A DNA stretch of 64,000 nucleotides from Clostridia bacterium (GCA_017484085.1 JAFUTW010000037.1:34369-98368); one strand, 5' to 3'; shown: positions 44,463 through 54,778, counted from the stretch's first letter. Numbers and translations: made by a program. Notes: a model not told the origin generated them from the sequence alone.

Positions 44463-45983
44463 TCAGCCCAGGGCATCCATGGCTTTCTGCAGGCGGTGGA
44501 GGGTTTCCTCGCGGCCGAGCAGGTAGGCCATTTCAAATGCGCCGCCGGGGGTGGCAGCCTTGCCGGTGATCGCGATGCGCAGCGGCCAGAGGATTTGGCC
44601 GTTCTTCATGCCTGTGGCAGGGATGGCGGCCATCACGATGTCGTGCAGGGTGGATTCGGTCCAGTCGGTGATGCTTTCCAGGATGGGCTGTACCAGACGG
44701 AGCGCTTCCTTTGCGATTTCGACAGTCGTTTTGCTCTTCTTGTTGACATACAGTTCGGGGGAGAATTCGGGCATTTCGGCGAGGAAATCGACCATGGAAG
44801 GCAGCTGGCTGAAGACCTCCGTTCGGCCCTGCAGGAGCTCGCACAGCCGCGCGAAATCGGTGCGCGCAGGATCAAGCACCTTTGAGAGCCAGGGCGCCGC
44901 CGCTTCGCGGTAGGCTTCCGGGGACATGCGGCGGATATACTCCGCGTTGAACCAAGTCAGCTTCTCCATATTGAAGATGGCAGGGCTTTTGTTGACACCG
45001 CTTTCATCAAAGACCTTCACGAGGTCCTCCAGGGAGAAGAACTCCTCGTTGGTGCCCTTCGGCGCCCAGCCCAGCAGCGCGATGAAATTGATGATCGCTT
45101 CTTTCAGGTAGCCCTGCTCCAGCAGGTCTTCAAAGGAAGGATCCCCGTAGCGCTTGGAGAGCTTGCGGACGACGGGCTGCGTATTGCCGTTCTCATCCAG
45201 GATGGGCTGTCGTGTGGTTTTGTCCATCAGCACGGACTCCACCATGACGGCCGGCAGGTGCAGATAGAGCGGAGGCTGCCAGCCGAAGGCCTCATACAGC
45301 AGGTTGTACTTGGGGGCGGAGGAGAGATACTCCGTGCCGCGGGTGACATGGGTGATGGCCATCAGGTGGTCGTCCACAACGTTGGCAAAGTTATAGGTGG
45401 GCAGACCGTCCGCCTTGATGAGCACGTTGTCATCCAGGGTGGAGCAGTCCACTTCCACATGGCCGTAAAGCAAATCGTCAAACCCCGCCTTGCCCTCGGT
45501 GGGGACGTTCTGGCGGATGACGTAGGATTCGCCGGCTGCGATGCGGCGTTTGGCTTCAGCCAGGGGGACGTTATGCAGGCACTTCTTGTTGTATTTCCAG
45601 GTTTCACCCTTGGCTTCCGCTTCCCTGCGCTGCTCGTCCAGTTCCTCTTTGGTGCAGAAGCAGCAGTAGGCGCCGCCGCGCTCCACCAGTTCCCAGGCAT
45701 ACTTGGGATAGATATCCCGGCGCTGGGTCTGAATGTACGGGCCGTAATCGCCGCCGACATCCGGGCCTTCGTCGTAAGTGAGGCCCGCCTGCCGCATGCT
45801 CTTGTAGATCAGGTCGACTGCGCCGGGGACCTCGCGCTCCTGATCCGTATCCTCGATGCGGAGGATGAACTTGCCGCCGTGCTTCTTGGCCAGCAGATAG
45901 GTATACAGCGCCGTGCGCAGCCCTCCAAGGTGCAGATAGCCTGTCGGGCTGGGGGCAAAGCGTGTACGAACTTCCTGATTCAT
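44463..45983 (-). CDS. gltX: Glutamyl-tRNA synthetase
   Basis: About 506 residues. Class I motif PSPTGYLHLGGLRTALYTYL and KMSKS-type VRKLSKRYGDP are present, with zinc-type Cys residues near CCFCTKEELDEQR and a C-terminal anticodon-binding helical part. ATG 45983 is preferred over GTG 45992, though the ribosome site is weak. It is downstream of glnS with a 24-base gap, so both share a promoter. The presence of GlnRS suggests this enzyme is discriminating, an inference. Confidence 0.95.
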   Translation of the reverse strand: MNQEVRTRFAPSPTGYLHLGGLRTALYTYLLAKKHGGKFILRIEDTDQEREVPGAVDLIYKSMRQAGLTYDEGPDVGGDYGPYIQTQRRDIYPKYAWELVERGGAYCCFCTKEELDEQRREAEAKGETWKYNKKCLHNVPLAEAKRRIAAGESYVIRQNVPTEGKAGFDDLLYGHVEVDCSTLDDNVLIKADGLPTYNFANVVDDHLMAITHVTRGTEYLSSAPKYNLLYEAFGWQPPLYLHLPAVMVESVLMDKTTRQPILDENGNTQPVVRKLSKRYGDPSFEDLLEQGYLKEAIINFIALLGWAPKGTNEEFFSLEDLVKVFDESGVNKSPAIFNMEKLTWFNAEYIRRMSPEAYREAAAPWLSKVLDPARTDFARLCELLQGRTEVFSQLPSMVDFLAEMPEFSPELYVNKKSKTTVEIAKEALRLVQPILESITDWTESTLHDIVMAAIPATGMKNGQILWPLRIAITGKAATPGGAFEMAYLLGREETLHRLQKAMDALG

Positions 45984-46007
45984 GGATGACACTCGCTTTC
46001 TTTCGGA

Positions 46008-47699
<1,692 letters not shown>

Positions 47700-47735
47700 A
47701 AATGAGTACCCCTCCTCAAACCATCATAATAGGAA

Positions 47736-47764
47736 AGTATACCTTAATTGGCCCGCTGTTGCAA
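47736..47764 (-). promoter_or_regulatory. Promoter of glnS-gltX
   Basis: Minus strand: TTGCAA (47764-47759), 17-base spacer, TATACT (47741-47736). Confidence 0.78.
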
Positions 47765-47784
47765 GGATTGAGGGGAAACTATTG

Positions 47785-47815
47785 AAAAAACCCTGCCTTC
47801 CAAAGGAAAGCAGGG
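47785..47815 (-). terminator. Terminator of the SH3-domain gene
   Basis: Minus strand: stem CCCTGCTTTCC/GGAAGGCAGGG (one G-T pair), 3-base loop, six T. Confidence 0.88.
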
Positions 47816-47839
47816 AAAGAGGTTTCAGTTTAAACGGTC

Positions 47840-48430
47840 TTAAGGCTTGCAGATCTCGCAGGCGCGGTAGCCTTCATTTACAGCCTTGGTGCGGGAGGAG
47901 AAACTGACCTGGTTCTCCTGGTTGGGCAGATGCGAGCAGGTCGGCAGATGGAAGACCTTGCTGTTGCTGTTGCCGATGTAACCGCGGCTGGAGATGGGTT
48001 CGTTGTTGCGCTCTGCCGGCTTGGAGGTGGCGGTAGCCCTGGCGCTCTTCTTGGGTGTTGCGGTGGGCTTGGGCGTGGCCGTCGGCTTTACATCCAGCAG
48101 CACGGCCTCAGCGGGCAGGAAGCCTTCCTTCTTGCTGCTCTTGGTCGTCACGGCATACCAGAGGCTGCCGTCGTTCGCGTAGCTGGCACCAGTTACGGTG
48201 AGCTTCAGGCCTTTTTTCAGGGTGTCGACGATCTTGCCGCGGGAATACGCCGTGGCACGCAGGACCGTGTCGGCTTCCGCCGTGGAACCGTCAACCGGGA
48301 ACACCGACTGGTCGATCGGCTTGGGCGTAGGCGTAGGCTTCGGAGTGGCTGTCGCCCTGGGGGCGGCATAGGAGACGGACGTAAGACAGATGAGTACAGC
48401 CAGCAAAACAAGGGCAAGTTTCCGCTTCAT
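47840..48430 (-). CDS. Exported protein with SH3-like domain and Ada-type Cys motif
   Basis: 196 residues from ATG 48430 (AGGAGG upstream). Signal peptide (LALVLLAVLICLTSVSYA), a Thr/Pro linker, an SH3b-type domain (about 50-115; LRATAYSRGKIVDTLKKGLK ... YAVTTKSSKKEGFLPAEAVL), a second Thr/Pro/Ala linker, and a C-terminal module SKVFHLPTCSHLPNQENQ ... EGYRACEICKP, the His/Cys pattern of Ada-like zinc modules. SH3b suggests wall binding. Start upstream of 48430 would place extra residues before the signal and is rejected. Confidence 0.82.
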   Translation of the reverse strand: MKRKLALVLLAVLICLTSVSYAAPRATATPKPTPTPKPIDQSVFPVDGSTAEADTVLRATAYSRGKIVDTLKKGLKLTVTGASYANDGSLWYAVTTKSSKKEGFLPAEAVLLDVKPTATPKPTATPKKSARATATSKPAERNNEPISSRGYIGNSNSKVFHLPTCSHLPNQENQVSFSSRTKAVNEGYRACEICKP

Positions 48431-48464
48431 ACGAGCAACCTCCTGATTCGTATCATTTGTGAAT

Positions 48465-48493
48465 ATGGTATCATTTTTACGGTATTTTTTCAA
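48465..48493 (-). promoter_or_regulatory. Promoter of the SH3-domain gene
   Basis: Minus strand: TTGAAA (48493-48488), 17-base spacer, TACCAT (48470-48465), so a weak -10. Confidence 0.5.
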
Positions 48494-48518
48494 GTAAAAC
48501 CTGCTGCGGAGAAATAAG

Positions 48519-48542
48519 AAAAAACCTCCCGAAAAGGGGAGG
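48519..48542 (-). terminator. Terminator of rpsT
   Basis: Minus strand: stem CCTCCC/GGGAGG with a 6-base loop and six T. Confidence 0.8.
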
Positions 48543-48561
48543 CGGCAGTGCAAAGCGTTGA

Positions 48562-48816
48562 TCAGGCCTTGGCCAGTTCGCGTGCCATACGGGCTTTCTG
48601 ACGATTGGCGGCATTCTTGGAAATAACGCCCTTCGCGGCAGCCTTATCCACAGCGGAAGCGGCGGCACTCAGCATCTCGGCGTTGGCGGTCTTCTCGGCG
48701 ACGGCGGTGTCAAACTTCTTTACAGCAGTCTTGGTGCTGGAACGAACCATCTTGTTGCGCAGAGTCTTGTGCTCCGTGACGCTCACGCGCTTAATAGCGG
48801 ATTTAATATTCGGCAA
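48562..48816 (-). CDS. rpsT: 30S ribosomal protein S20
   Basis: 84 residues, all-helical and basic, starting MPNIKSAIKRVSVTEHKTLR, the usual S20 start. TTG 48816 has GAGGAGG eight bases upstream; GTG 48825 would overlap that site. Own promoter and terminator. A TTG start on an abundant ribosomal protein gene is notable: S20 genes in several bacteria use weak starts for autocontrol. Confidence 0.95.
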   Translation of the reverse strand: MPNIKSAIKRVSVTEHKTLRNKMVRSSTKTAVKKFDTAVAEKTANAEMLSAAASAVDKAAAKGVISKNAANRQKARMARELAKA

Positions 48817-48858
48817 AGGATTCACCTCCTCAGATTTAATCCATAATCAGCAATGATC

Positions 48859-48887
48859 ATAATAACATATGAAAACGCTGAATGCAA
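48859..48887 (-). promoter_or_regulatory. Promoter of rpsT
   Basis: Minus strand: TTGCAT (48887-48882), 17-base spacer, TATTAT (48864-48859). Confidence 0.72.
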
Positions 48888-48915
48888 GAGCAAAATGCGA
48901 TTTTGTTGCGGAAAC

Positions 48916-49599
48916 TCAGGTCCTCAGGTAAGCGCACAGCAGCTTGACGGACTGCGCGGCGGCCATCTGAACAAAAGCGGGGTAATCCATAACGGAATCG
49001 TCGTTGGCACCGTCCGAGATCGCGCGGAGGACACAGAAGGGTACGCGGTTGACGAAGCAAACCTGGCCGATGGCCGCGCCTTCCATCTCGCAGGCGATGG
49101 CGCCGAAGGTATTCACGATCTGCTGCTTGCGCGCTTCGCTGGAGATGAACTGGTCGCCGGAGGCGATGACGCCGGAGAGCGTCCGGACGCCGAGGACGCG
49201 CGCACAGGCATCCAGCTGGCCGCGAAGGGATGCATCGGCCGGGATCTCGATCTTATTGATGCCGGAAATGAGCCCGACGGGGTCGCCGATCGCGCTGGTG
49301 TCCATATCGTGCTGGACGACAGCGGTGGAGATGGCGATGGAGCCGATGGAAAGCTTGTCTGTCAGCGTGCCGGCCACACCGGTGTTGATGATCACGTCCG
49401 GATGGAAACGCAGGATCATCGCCTGCGCGCAGAGGGCGGCGAACACCTTGCCCACGCCGCAGACAGCGGTGACGACCTCTTTACCCTCGATCGTGCCGCT
49501 GACAAAGCGTATGCCGCTGATGGTCTCACTGACGGGATCGTCGATGAACTCCCGAAGGCTCTCCATCTCAACGTTCATAGCTGCGATAATACCGATCAT
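48916..49599 (-). CDS. mtnN: 5'-methylthioadenosine/S-adenosylhomocysteine nucleosidase
   Basis: 227 residues; hydrolyses MTA and SAH to adenine and a thioribose product, clearing SAM by-products. MIGIIAAMNVEMESL at the start, NTGVAGTLTDKLSIGS, CEMEGAAIGQVCF and the catalytic AISDGANDDS are all present. GGGAGG precedes the ATG; a strong promoter lies just above. Confidence 0.96.
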   Translation of the reverse strand: MIGIIAAMNVEMESLREFIDDPVSETISGIRFVSGTIEGKEVVTAVCGVGKVFAALCAQAMILRFHPDVIINTGVAGTLTDKLSIGSIAISTAVVQHDMDTSAIGDPVGLISGINKIEIPADASLRGQLDACARVLGVRTLSGVIASGDQFISSEARKQQIVNTFGAIACEMEGAAIGQVCFVNRVPFCVLRAISDGANDDSVMDYPAFVQMAAAQSVKLLCAYLRT

Positions 49600-49641
49600 T
49601 CAAAAACCTCCCGCGCGGCACTGCCGCTCATAAATGCGAGC

Positions 49642-49670
49642 ATTATACCGAAAGAAGCAGCGGAATGCAA
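49642..49670 (-). promoter_or_regulatory. Promoter of mtnN
   Basis: Minus strand: TTGCAT (49670-49665), 17-base spacer, TATAAT (49647-49642). Confidence 0.8.
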
Positions 49671-49675
49671 GTGTT

Positions 49676-50233
49676 TTATTGAAAGAAACGGGCAAGACGG
49701 GGACGGACCCGGTCCCAGTAGAGCAGGGACAGCGGATAGAGCACCCTGTCGTACAGCAGCATGCAGAGGTTGAGCATCAGCGCGAAACCGAGCAGGAGCG
49801 CCGGCCCCATGCCGCTGAAGTCCGCCACGATCGCCGGGATGGGGAAGATGAAGCAGAGAACGGCGTACATGAGGCCGATGCTGAGATTGAAGACCGCAAG
49901 TTTGGCCAGCAGCCGCCGCAAGGGGCCATGCAGCCGGTCCAGATCCCATTTGATCAGGGGATAATAGCCGATGGCCATATAGAAGAAGGCAGCTTCCTTG
50001 TCAGCGCTGAGGAAGAGGGAAAGGAGCGCAACGGCGATGTAAGCAACCCAGCCCATCCGGTTGCCGTACTCGAATTTCACCGGCAGCAGCAGTACGGCAG
50101 CTGCCATCGGCGCACAGTAGGTCGCGATGGGGATGAGGCCGCCGGAAAGCATCAGTGCGGCGGAAAGGCCGGCCATCATGCCGCAGAAGGCCATGCAGCG
50201 GCTGCTTTCACGGCCGAACTGACGGTTGCTCAT
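49676..50233 (-). CDS. Polytopic membrane protein downstream of thiT
   Basis: 185 residues with about five hydrophobic helices (CMAFCGMMAGLSAALMLSGG, GWVAYIAVALLSLFL, LLGFALMLNLCMLLY). The start-of-helix layout resembles small ECF S components, but no substrate motif is clear. It starts 25 bases after thiT, with GGAAGGAG, so it is under the same TPP riboswitch and may aid thiamine or precursor uptake. I do not recognise a specific family. Confidence 0.7.
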   Translation of the reverse strand: MSNRQFGRESSRCMAFCGMMAGLSAALMLSGGLIPIATYCAPMAAAVLLLPVKFEYGNRMGWVAYIAVALLSLFLSADKEAAFFYMAIGYYPLIKWDLDRLHGPLRRLLAKLAVFNLSIGLMYAVLCFIFPIPAIVADFSGMGPALLLGFALMLNLCMLLYDRVLYPLSLLYWDRVRPRLARFFQ

Positions 50234-50258
50234 GCGAAAACTCCTTCCGGGGAAAGTA

Positions 50259-50921
50259 TCAGTGCCTGCCGTCTGTAAAGGAAAGCTGCCGGGCCAGGCG
50301 CTGGATGGACGGCACGAGTGCCAGGGTGATGCAGATGATGGCTTCCGGAATCAGATAGAAACCATTGTATACTGCAGAGTAAACAAAGACATTCTGGCCT
50401 TCGGGCGCATACATGCCGAAAAAGATAATGCCGGAAAGGAAGGCACAGACGAATCTGCCTACAGTTCCCAGCACAATGCCGAAGACGAGGCTTTGGCGAT
50501 CGGTCCTGTTATGCGCGATGCCGGCAAGCCCAAGCATGGCGAAAGCCAGCGGATAGTCCAGAATCAGTTCTACGGGGTGGACAAAGTACGCATCCTGAAT
50601 GAACTGGAGAATACCGTATGCTGCGCCGGTCAGCATGCCGGGCACCGTGCCGTAGGCATAGGCAAACAAGAAAAGGGGCAGCATGGAAGCCAGCGTAATG
50701 GAACCGCCCTGGGGCAGACGGTACAGACGGATGCAGGAAAGGATGAAAGAAAGGGCAATACAGAGCGCGGCGTTTGCCAGCATTCGCGTAGACCAGCGCC
50801 GTTTATCCCGGGAAATGACGAAAATGACAATGCCGAGGATCAGCAATGCGCAGAGGACGGCCCAAGCGGTCCCGGACAAACTGGCAAATTTGGAAAAGAC
50901 GGACGCAAACCATTCAGACAT
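50259..50921 (-). CDS. thiT: ThiT, thiamine ECF-transporter S component
   Basis: 220 residues. After an N-terminal extra helix, the ThiT block RLYRLPQGGSITLASMLPLF and DAYFVHPVELILDYPLAFAM, which line the thiamine pocket in this family, are clear. It needs EcfA, EcfA' and EcfT encoded elsewhere. Preceded by a TPP riboswitch and TTGACA/TATAAT promoter. CTGGAGG precedes the ATG. Confidence 0.93.
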   Translation of the reverse strand: MSEWFASVFSKFASLSGTAWAVLCALLILGIVIFVISRDKRRWSTRMLANAALCIALSFILSCIRLYRLPQGGSITLASMLPLFLFAYAYGTVPGMLTGAAYGILQFIQDAYFVHPVELILDYPLAFAMLGLAGIAHNRTDRQSLVFGIVLGTVGRFVCAFLSGIIFFGMYAPEGQNVFVYSAVYNGFYLIPEAIICITLALVPSIQRLARQLSFTDGRH

Positions 50922-50955
50922 ATCGATTTCCTCCAGTTTTTTTATTCAACTGATA

Positions 50956-50989
50956 AAACCAGCCGGAGACCACAGGGCGCGGCTGGTTT
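50956..50989 (-). terminator. Expression-platform terminator of the TPP riboswitch
   Basis: Minus strand: 9-bp stem AAACCAGCC/GGCTGGTTT, 16-base loop, followed by a short T run. It lies between the aptamer and thiT, so thiamine pyrophosphate would favour this stem. Confidence 0.75.
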
Positions 50990-51000
50990 AAAGAAACCGA

Positions 51001-51080
51001 TCGCTTCCCTACGGTAGGATTATCTACACAGGTTCAAAGGGACAGGCCGAAGCCATCTCAGCAAATTGCGCCCCCAGCGG
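51001..51080 (-). promoter_or_regulatory. TPP (THI-box) riboswitch aptamer
   Basis: On the minus strand the conserved core appears in order: GGGGGCGC, GCTGAGATGG, a CTTCGGCC stem-loop, CCCTTTGAACCTG, TAGATAATCCTACCGTAGGGAAGC. These are the THI-box blocks that bind the pyrimidine and pyrophosphate of TPP. It lies between the promoter and thiT. Confidence 0.96.
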
Positions 51081-51101
51081 ATTTATCCAGTTGTCGGCAG
51101 A

Positions 51102-51130
51102 ATTATAGGCTGAATTGCAGCCGCTGTCAA
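51102..51130 (-). promoter_or_regulatory. Promoter of the thiT transcript
   Basis: Minus strand: TTGACA (51130-51125), 17-base spacer, TATAAT (51107-51102), a perfect consensus just upstream of the riboswitch. Confidence 0.92.
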
Positions 51131-51201
51131 TCACAAACGCGGATAAGAGAGCAGTTTTTATCGTGCTTTTTATGGTTTTGTATGTAATCTTTTACGAAAC
51201 C

Positions 51202-51230
51202 TTGAAAAAAACGGCCTGTACCTTTACAAT
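51202..51230 (+). promoter_or_regulatory. Promoter of the NUDIX gene
   Basis: TTGAAA at 51202-51207, 17-base spacer, TACAAT at 51225-51230. Confidence 0.72.
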
Positions 51231-51267
51231 AATAAAGATTAGGGCATGAGCGGGAAGGATGAACAAC

Positions 51268-51801
51268 ATGATGGATACGAAAGCAGAAGTCTGGGATCTG
51301 TATGATGCACGCGGGGAAAAGACAGGCGAGACGATGATACGGGGAGAGGAAATCCCCAAAGGACGATATCACATCGGCGTACACATCTGGCCGATCAACG
51401 AGAAAGGGGAATACCTCATCCAGCGGCGGGCACAGACCGTGCAGTGGAAGCCGGGGATCTGGGCAGTAACCGGCGGTTCGGCGCTTGCAGGGGAGGATCC
51501 GCTGACGGCTGCGCTGCGCGAATTAAAGGAAGAACTGGGTTATACCGCAAGACCGGGCGAGCTGGAACGCGTGGCCTGCCTGAGGCGCACGAATTCATTT
51601 TGCAATGTTTTTGCGATCCGGCTGCAGATGGATGCAGAGGATTTTGTCCTGCAGGAAGAAGAGGTCGCGGCGGTTCGCTGGTGCGGCGCCGGCCGGCTGC
51701 GGCAGATGGTCAGTGAGGGAACGATGTATAACTACGGCGATGCCTACTACCGGATGCTGTTTGCCTATGTCCAGAAAGGGAACCGGACGAAGGAGAACTG
51801 A
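51268..51801 (+). CDS. NUDIX hydrolase, IPP-isomerase-like type
   Basis: 177 residues. Begins VWDLYDARGEKTGETMIRGE, a layout shared with YfcD/Idi-like NUDIX proteins, with HIGVHIWPINEKGEYLIQRR and a complete NUDIX box GSALAGEDPLTAALRELKEE then LGY. The ATG at 51268 is nine bases after GGAAGG; ATG 51259 touches that site. Substrate unknown; the family includes nucleotide and isoprenoid pyrophosphate enzymes. Confidence 0.9.
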   Translation: MMDTKAEVWDLYDARGEKTGETMIRGEEIPKGRYHIGVHIWPINEKGEYLIQRRAQTVQWKPGIWAVTGGSALAGEDPLTAALRELKEELGYTARPGELERVACLRRTNSFCNVFAIRLQMDAEDFVLQEEEVAAVRWCGAGRLRQMVSEGTMYNYGDAYYRMLFAYVQKGNRTKEN

Positions 51802-51807
51802 GTAGAG

Positions 51808-52788
51808 ATGAAAAGACTGTATTATTCCGCCGTGATCCCCGGCCTGGAGCCGGTTGCCGTGCGGCTGCTGCAGAAGGAAGGCGGTGTTTCGGTGGAGCAG
51901 GCGCTCGCGGGCGGCGTGCTGTACCGCAGCGTAAAAGCGCCCGACTTTGCTTTCTGCCGCCGCACTTTCCTGGTTCTGGCGCGGATGACCGGGATACGGG
52001 ATCCGGAAGCGGCATTGAAGCGGCTGTCCACCTCGGGCGGGTGGCTGGACAACATCCCTTACGAAGAAGCTGAACACGTGCATTTCAGGATCACCGTTTC
52101 GGACGGAGATTCCAAGGTGCACGTCAACATGAAAAGCGTGGCGCTCCTGGAACGGACCATTGCGGAGCAGACGGGCATGCACATCGACCGGGAACGCCCG
52201 ACGGTGGAGCTGTGGCTGATCGCCGGGGATGCCGGCTCCCTCTTCCTGTGGCGCAGAAAAGAGAAGAAAGACCGCGATCAGGGAAGGCTTCCGGCGGATT
52301 TTTCCGATATGATGGCTTTTCTCATCGGGTACGATAAGAAGAATGTGGCAGTGTTGGGCTGCAGGGATGACGGTCTCCCCAGAGCCATGCTCGCCAGGGG
52401 GGCCCGAAAGGTCGCCTGCGTGCTGACTGCGCCGGAAGCGGCGGACAGGGTGAAGCGGATTCCGGGGCTTACAGCCGTCACGGCGGACGCGGCGCACACC
52501 GGGCTGGAGACGGAAGGATTCGACGCGCTGTGCGTGAACCTCATCCCGGAGAAGGACAAGCCGGCTGAGGACAGCAATGTGCTGCGCTCCGTATTCCACG
52601 AGGCGGCCAGACTGACCCGCAAGGGCGGCAGGATGGTGGCTGTGCTGCCTGCGGGCTCCGGCAGAGAAGTGCTGTCGCGGAACCGTGAATGGGCCGAAGA
52701 GGAACGCTACGGCTGCACCCTGGGCGGCAGAAAGCTGGAAATCTGTGTCATGATGCGGCAAACCGGCAGTGTGGAGGATGAAGAGTAG
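51808..52788 (+). CDS. THUMP-domain protein with degenerate methyltransferase-like part
   Basis: 326 residues. N-terminus YYSAVIPGLEPVAVRLLQKE and the THUMP region (HVHFRITVSDGDSKVHVNMK to about 145) resemble the RNA-binding half of YpsC/RlmL-type methylases. The C-terminal part has Rossmann-like strands (VAVLGCRDDGLPRAMLARGA, DALCVNLIPEKDK) but no NPPY motif and no normal SAM GxGxG loop, so catalysis is doubtful. It is coupled to the NUDIX and HlyD-like genes by short gaps. Confidence 0.75.
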   Translation: MKRLYYSAVIPGLEPVAVRLLQKEGGVSVEQALAGGVLYRSVKAPDFAFCRRTFLVLARMTGIRDPEAALKRLSTSGGWLDNIPYEEAEHVHFRITVSDGDSKVHVNMKSVALLERTIAEQTGMHIDRERPTVELWLIAGDAGSLFLWRRKEKKDRDQGRLPADFSDMMAFLIGYDKKNVAVLGCRDDGLPRAMLARGARKVACVLTAPEAADRVKRIPGLTAVTADAAHTGLETEGFDALCVNLIPEKDKPAEDSNVLRSVFHEAARLTRKGGRMVAVLPAGSGREVLSRNREWAEEERYGCTLGGRKLEICVMMRQTGSVEDEE

Positions 52789-52794
52789 TCGGCT

Positions 52795-54048
52795 ATGGCA
52801 AAACGCAAACAGAAGAAAAACAGCAAAAGCAGACCGACCCGGAAAAACCGGAAGGGTATGAGGCTGCCGCTGGCCGTCCTGCTGATCGCGGCGGCGTTGG
52901 CAGTGGCCGCCGTATCGGCTGTTTCCGTGCGGCGCTTTCTGCTGCGCAACGCTTCGACTGCAGTGGCCAGGGAGAGCACGCTGGGCAATTATTACAGCGG
53001 TACGCTTGTCGTGGCGCGAAACGAACGCGTCACAGAGGCGGAGAGCAATACCACCGTGGATTTCGTTGCGGCGGAAGGCAGCCACGTCAGCCGGGGCGAC
53101 ACCATCTGCCGCGTCTACTCATCCGGTTACAATCAGACGGAAATCAACCGGCTGCAGAATTATCGGGAAGAAATACAGGCTTACCACGTGGGACAGGTGT
53201 TTTCGAGCTATGTGGATGCCGCGCTGGACAGCGAAAACCGCGAAATCGACTCGCTGGCCCAGCAGGTGCGCACGATGGTGAACGGCAAGGGCGTGGGCAG
53301 CCTCTCCAACCTGGAACGGCAGCTGACCAGCGCGATGGCGGTGCGGAAGAACTACCTGAAGCAAAAGTATCCGGACGACCAGACGCTCAATGAGCTGTAC
53401 AAGATCGAAAACGACCAGCTGAAAAAGATCGAGAGCTGGACGACGACCTATACGGCCACTGAGGACTGCCGAGTCAGCTTCTATACCGACGGTTTTGAAA
53501 GCATGCTGAATGGGAATACCTACCAGACGCTGACACCGGAAGAGGCCAAGCAGGTCATCCGCGGGATACTGCCCGAAAGGACCACCGTTTCCCGCGGCAA
53601 CAGCGCGATCTTCCGTACGGTCAATGAAGACGAGTGGTATGCGCTGTTCCTCTGCCAGGACAGGGACTGGAACCCCGTCGTAGGTGAGAACTATCAGATG
53701 CAGCTCTCCGGATTTGACAACTACGTGGTCCGTGGCGTGGTGGAATCGTTCTCACGGATCGGCAGCGACCTGCTGCTCAGGATGCGCGTGCCCCAGCAGA
53801 GCGTCGTACCGATGCTGAACATCCGTACCTGCAATGCGACGGTCGGAGACTTCGTCTCCGGCATCCATGTGCCCATCCGCGCGCTCTACACACTGGACAA
53901 CACGATCGGCGTCGTGGTGCAGGACGGCAGCTTGCAGACGTTTGTCGCCGTAACGGTCATATCCTATCCGGATTCCGAGACGGCTTTCGTGCGCCCGACG
54001 CTGGAGGGCTCGCCGCTGATGGATGGCAAAACCATCCTGCTGTTTTAA
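52795..54048 (+). CDS. HlyD-like membrane-anchored protein of the ylm/sepF cluster
   Basis: 417 residues. A very basic N-terminus (KRKQKKNSKSRPTRKNRKG) and one membrane helix (LPLAVLLIAAALAVAAVSAV) are followed by a biotinyl-lipoyl-like hairpin region (FVAAEGSHVSRGDTICRVYS), a helical stretch, and beta-barrel-type parts, in the HlyD adaptor order. Genes of this type precede yggS-sepF in many Clostridia. It may act in envelope or division rather than export; no ABC partner is adjacent. Confidence 0.85.
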   Translation: MAKRKQKKNSKSRPTRKNRKGMRLPLAVLLIAAALAVAAVSAVSVRRFLLRNASTAVARESTLGNYYSGTLVVARNERVTEAESNTTVDFVAAEGSHVSRGDTICRVYSSGYNQTEINRLQNYREEIQAYHVGQVFSSYVDAALDSENREIDSLAQQVRTMVNGKGVGSLSNLERQLTSAMAVRKNYLKQKYPDDQTLNELYKIENDQLKKIESWTTTYTATEDCRVSFYTDGFESMLNGNTYQTLTPEEAKQVIRGILPERTTVSRGNSAIFRTVNEDEWYALFLCQDRDWNPVVGENYQMQLSGFDNYVVRGVVESFSRIGSDLLLRMRVPQQSVVPMLNIRTCNATVGDFVSGIHVPIRALYTLDNTIGVVVQDGSLQTFVAVTVISYPDSETAFVRPTLEGSPLMDGKTILLF

Positions 54049-54059
54049 CGGAGGAAGAG

Positions 54060-54764
54060 ATGGACGGGATCAGAGAACGGGTAGAGTCGATCCGTCAGCG
54101 GGTCAGTGATCTTTCACTGGAGCGCTGGGGCCGTGCGGCACAGATCATCGCCGTAACCAAAACGGTCGAGCCGGAGCGCATCCATGAGCTGCTCGCATGC
54201 GGGATAACGCGCATCGGAGAGAACCGGGCGCAGGAGATCCTGCAGAAGCGCCCGCTGCTGGATGCGTCTTTCCGAATTGACTGCATCGGAAGGTTGCAAA
54301 CGAACAAAGTTAAATATATAATAGATCAGGTAGGTATGATTCAGTCGCTGGACAGGATGAATCTGGCTTTGGAGATCGACCGGCGTGCTGTAAAGATGGG
54401 CAGAAGGATGCCGGTCCTGATCGAAATCAATATCGGCAATGAGCCTCAGAAGGGTGGGATCCCTGCAGAAGAGCTGATGCCTTTTGCCAGGGAGGCAGCC
54501 GGACTGGAGGGCCTGCAGATCCGCGGGCTCATGGCTGTCATGCCTGAGACGGATCAGCCGCAGGAACTGCGCCCGCTGTTTGCAAAGATGCGCTCGCTGT
54601 TTGAGCAGCTGCAGAGCGAGGCGATCCGGGGGACCCAGATCGACGAGCTTTCGATGGGAATGTCCGGAGATTACGAAGTGGCGGCTGAAGAAGGGGCGAC
54701 GCATCTGCGTCTGGGTTCCGCAATATTCGGCAAGCGGCCGCTGTTAAAGCTGAAAAATGCTTGA
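54060..54764 (+). CDS. ylmE: YggS/YlmE, PLP homeostasis protein
   Basis: 234 residues, alanine-racemase-like barrel binding PLP without known enzyme activity. IIAVTKTVEPERIHELLACG carries the PLP Lys, GENRAQEILQK, CIGRLQTNKVKYI, and the phosphate-binding LSMGMSGDYEVAAEEGATHL RLG end are all typical. Placed between the HlyD-like gene and sepF, its usual position in Gram-positives. Confidence 0.95.
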   Translation: MDGIRERVESIRQRVSDLSLERWGRAAQIIAVTKTVEPERIHELLACGITRIGENRAQEILQKRPLLDASFRIDCIGRLQTNKVKYIIDQVGMIQSLDRMNLALEIDRRAVKMGRRMPVLIEINIGNEPQKGGIPAEELMPFAREAAGLEGLQIRGLMAVMPETDQPQELRPLFAKMRSLFEQLQSEAIRGTQIDELSMGMSGDYEVAAEEGATHLRLGSAIFGKRPLLKLKNA

Positions 54765-54778
54765 AAGGGAGATAACGG

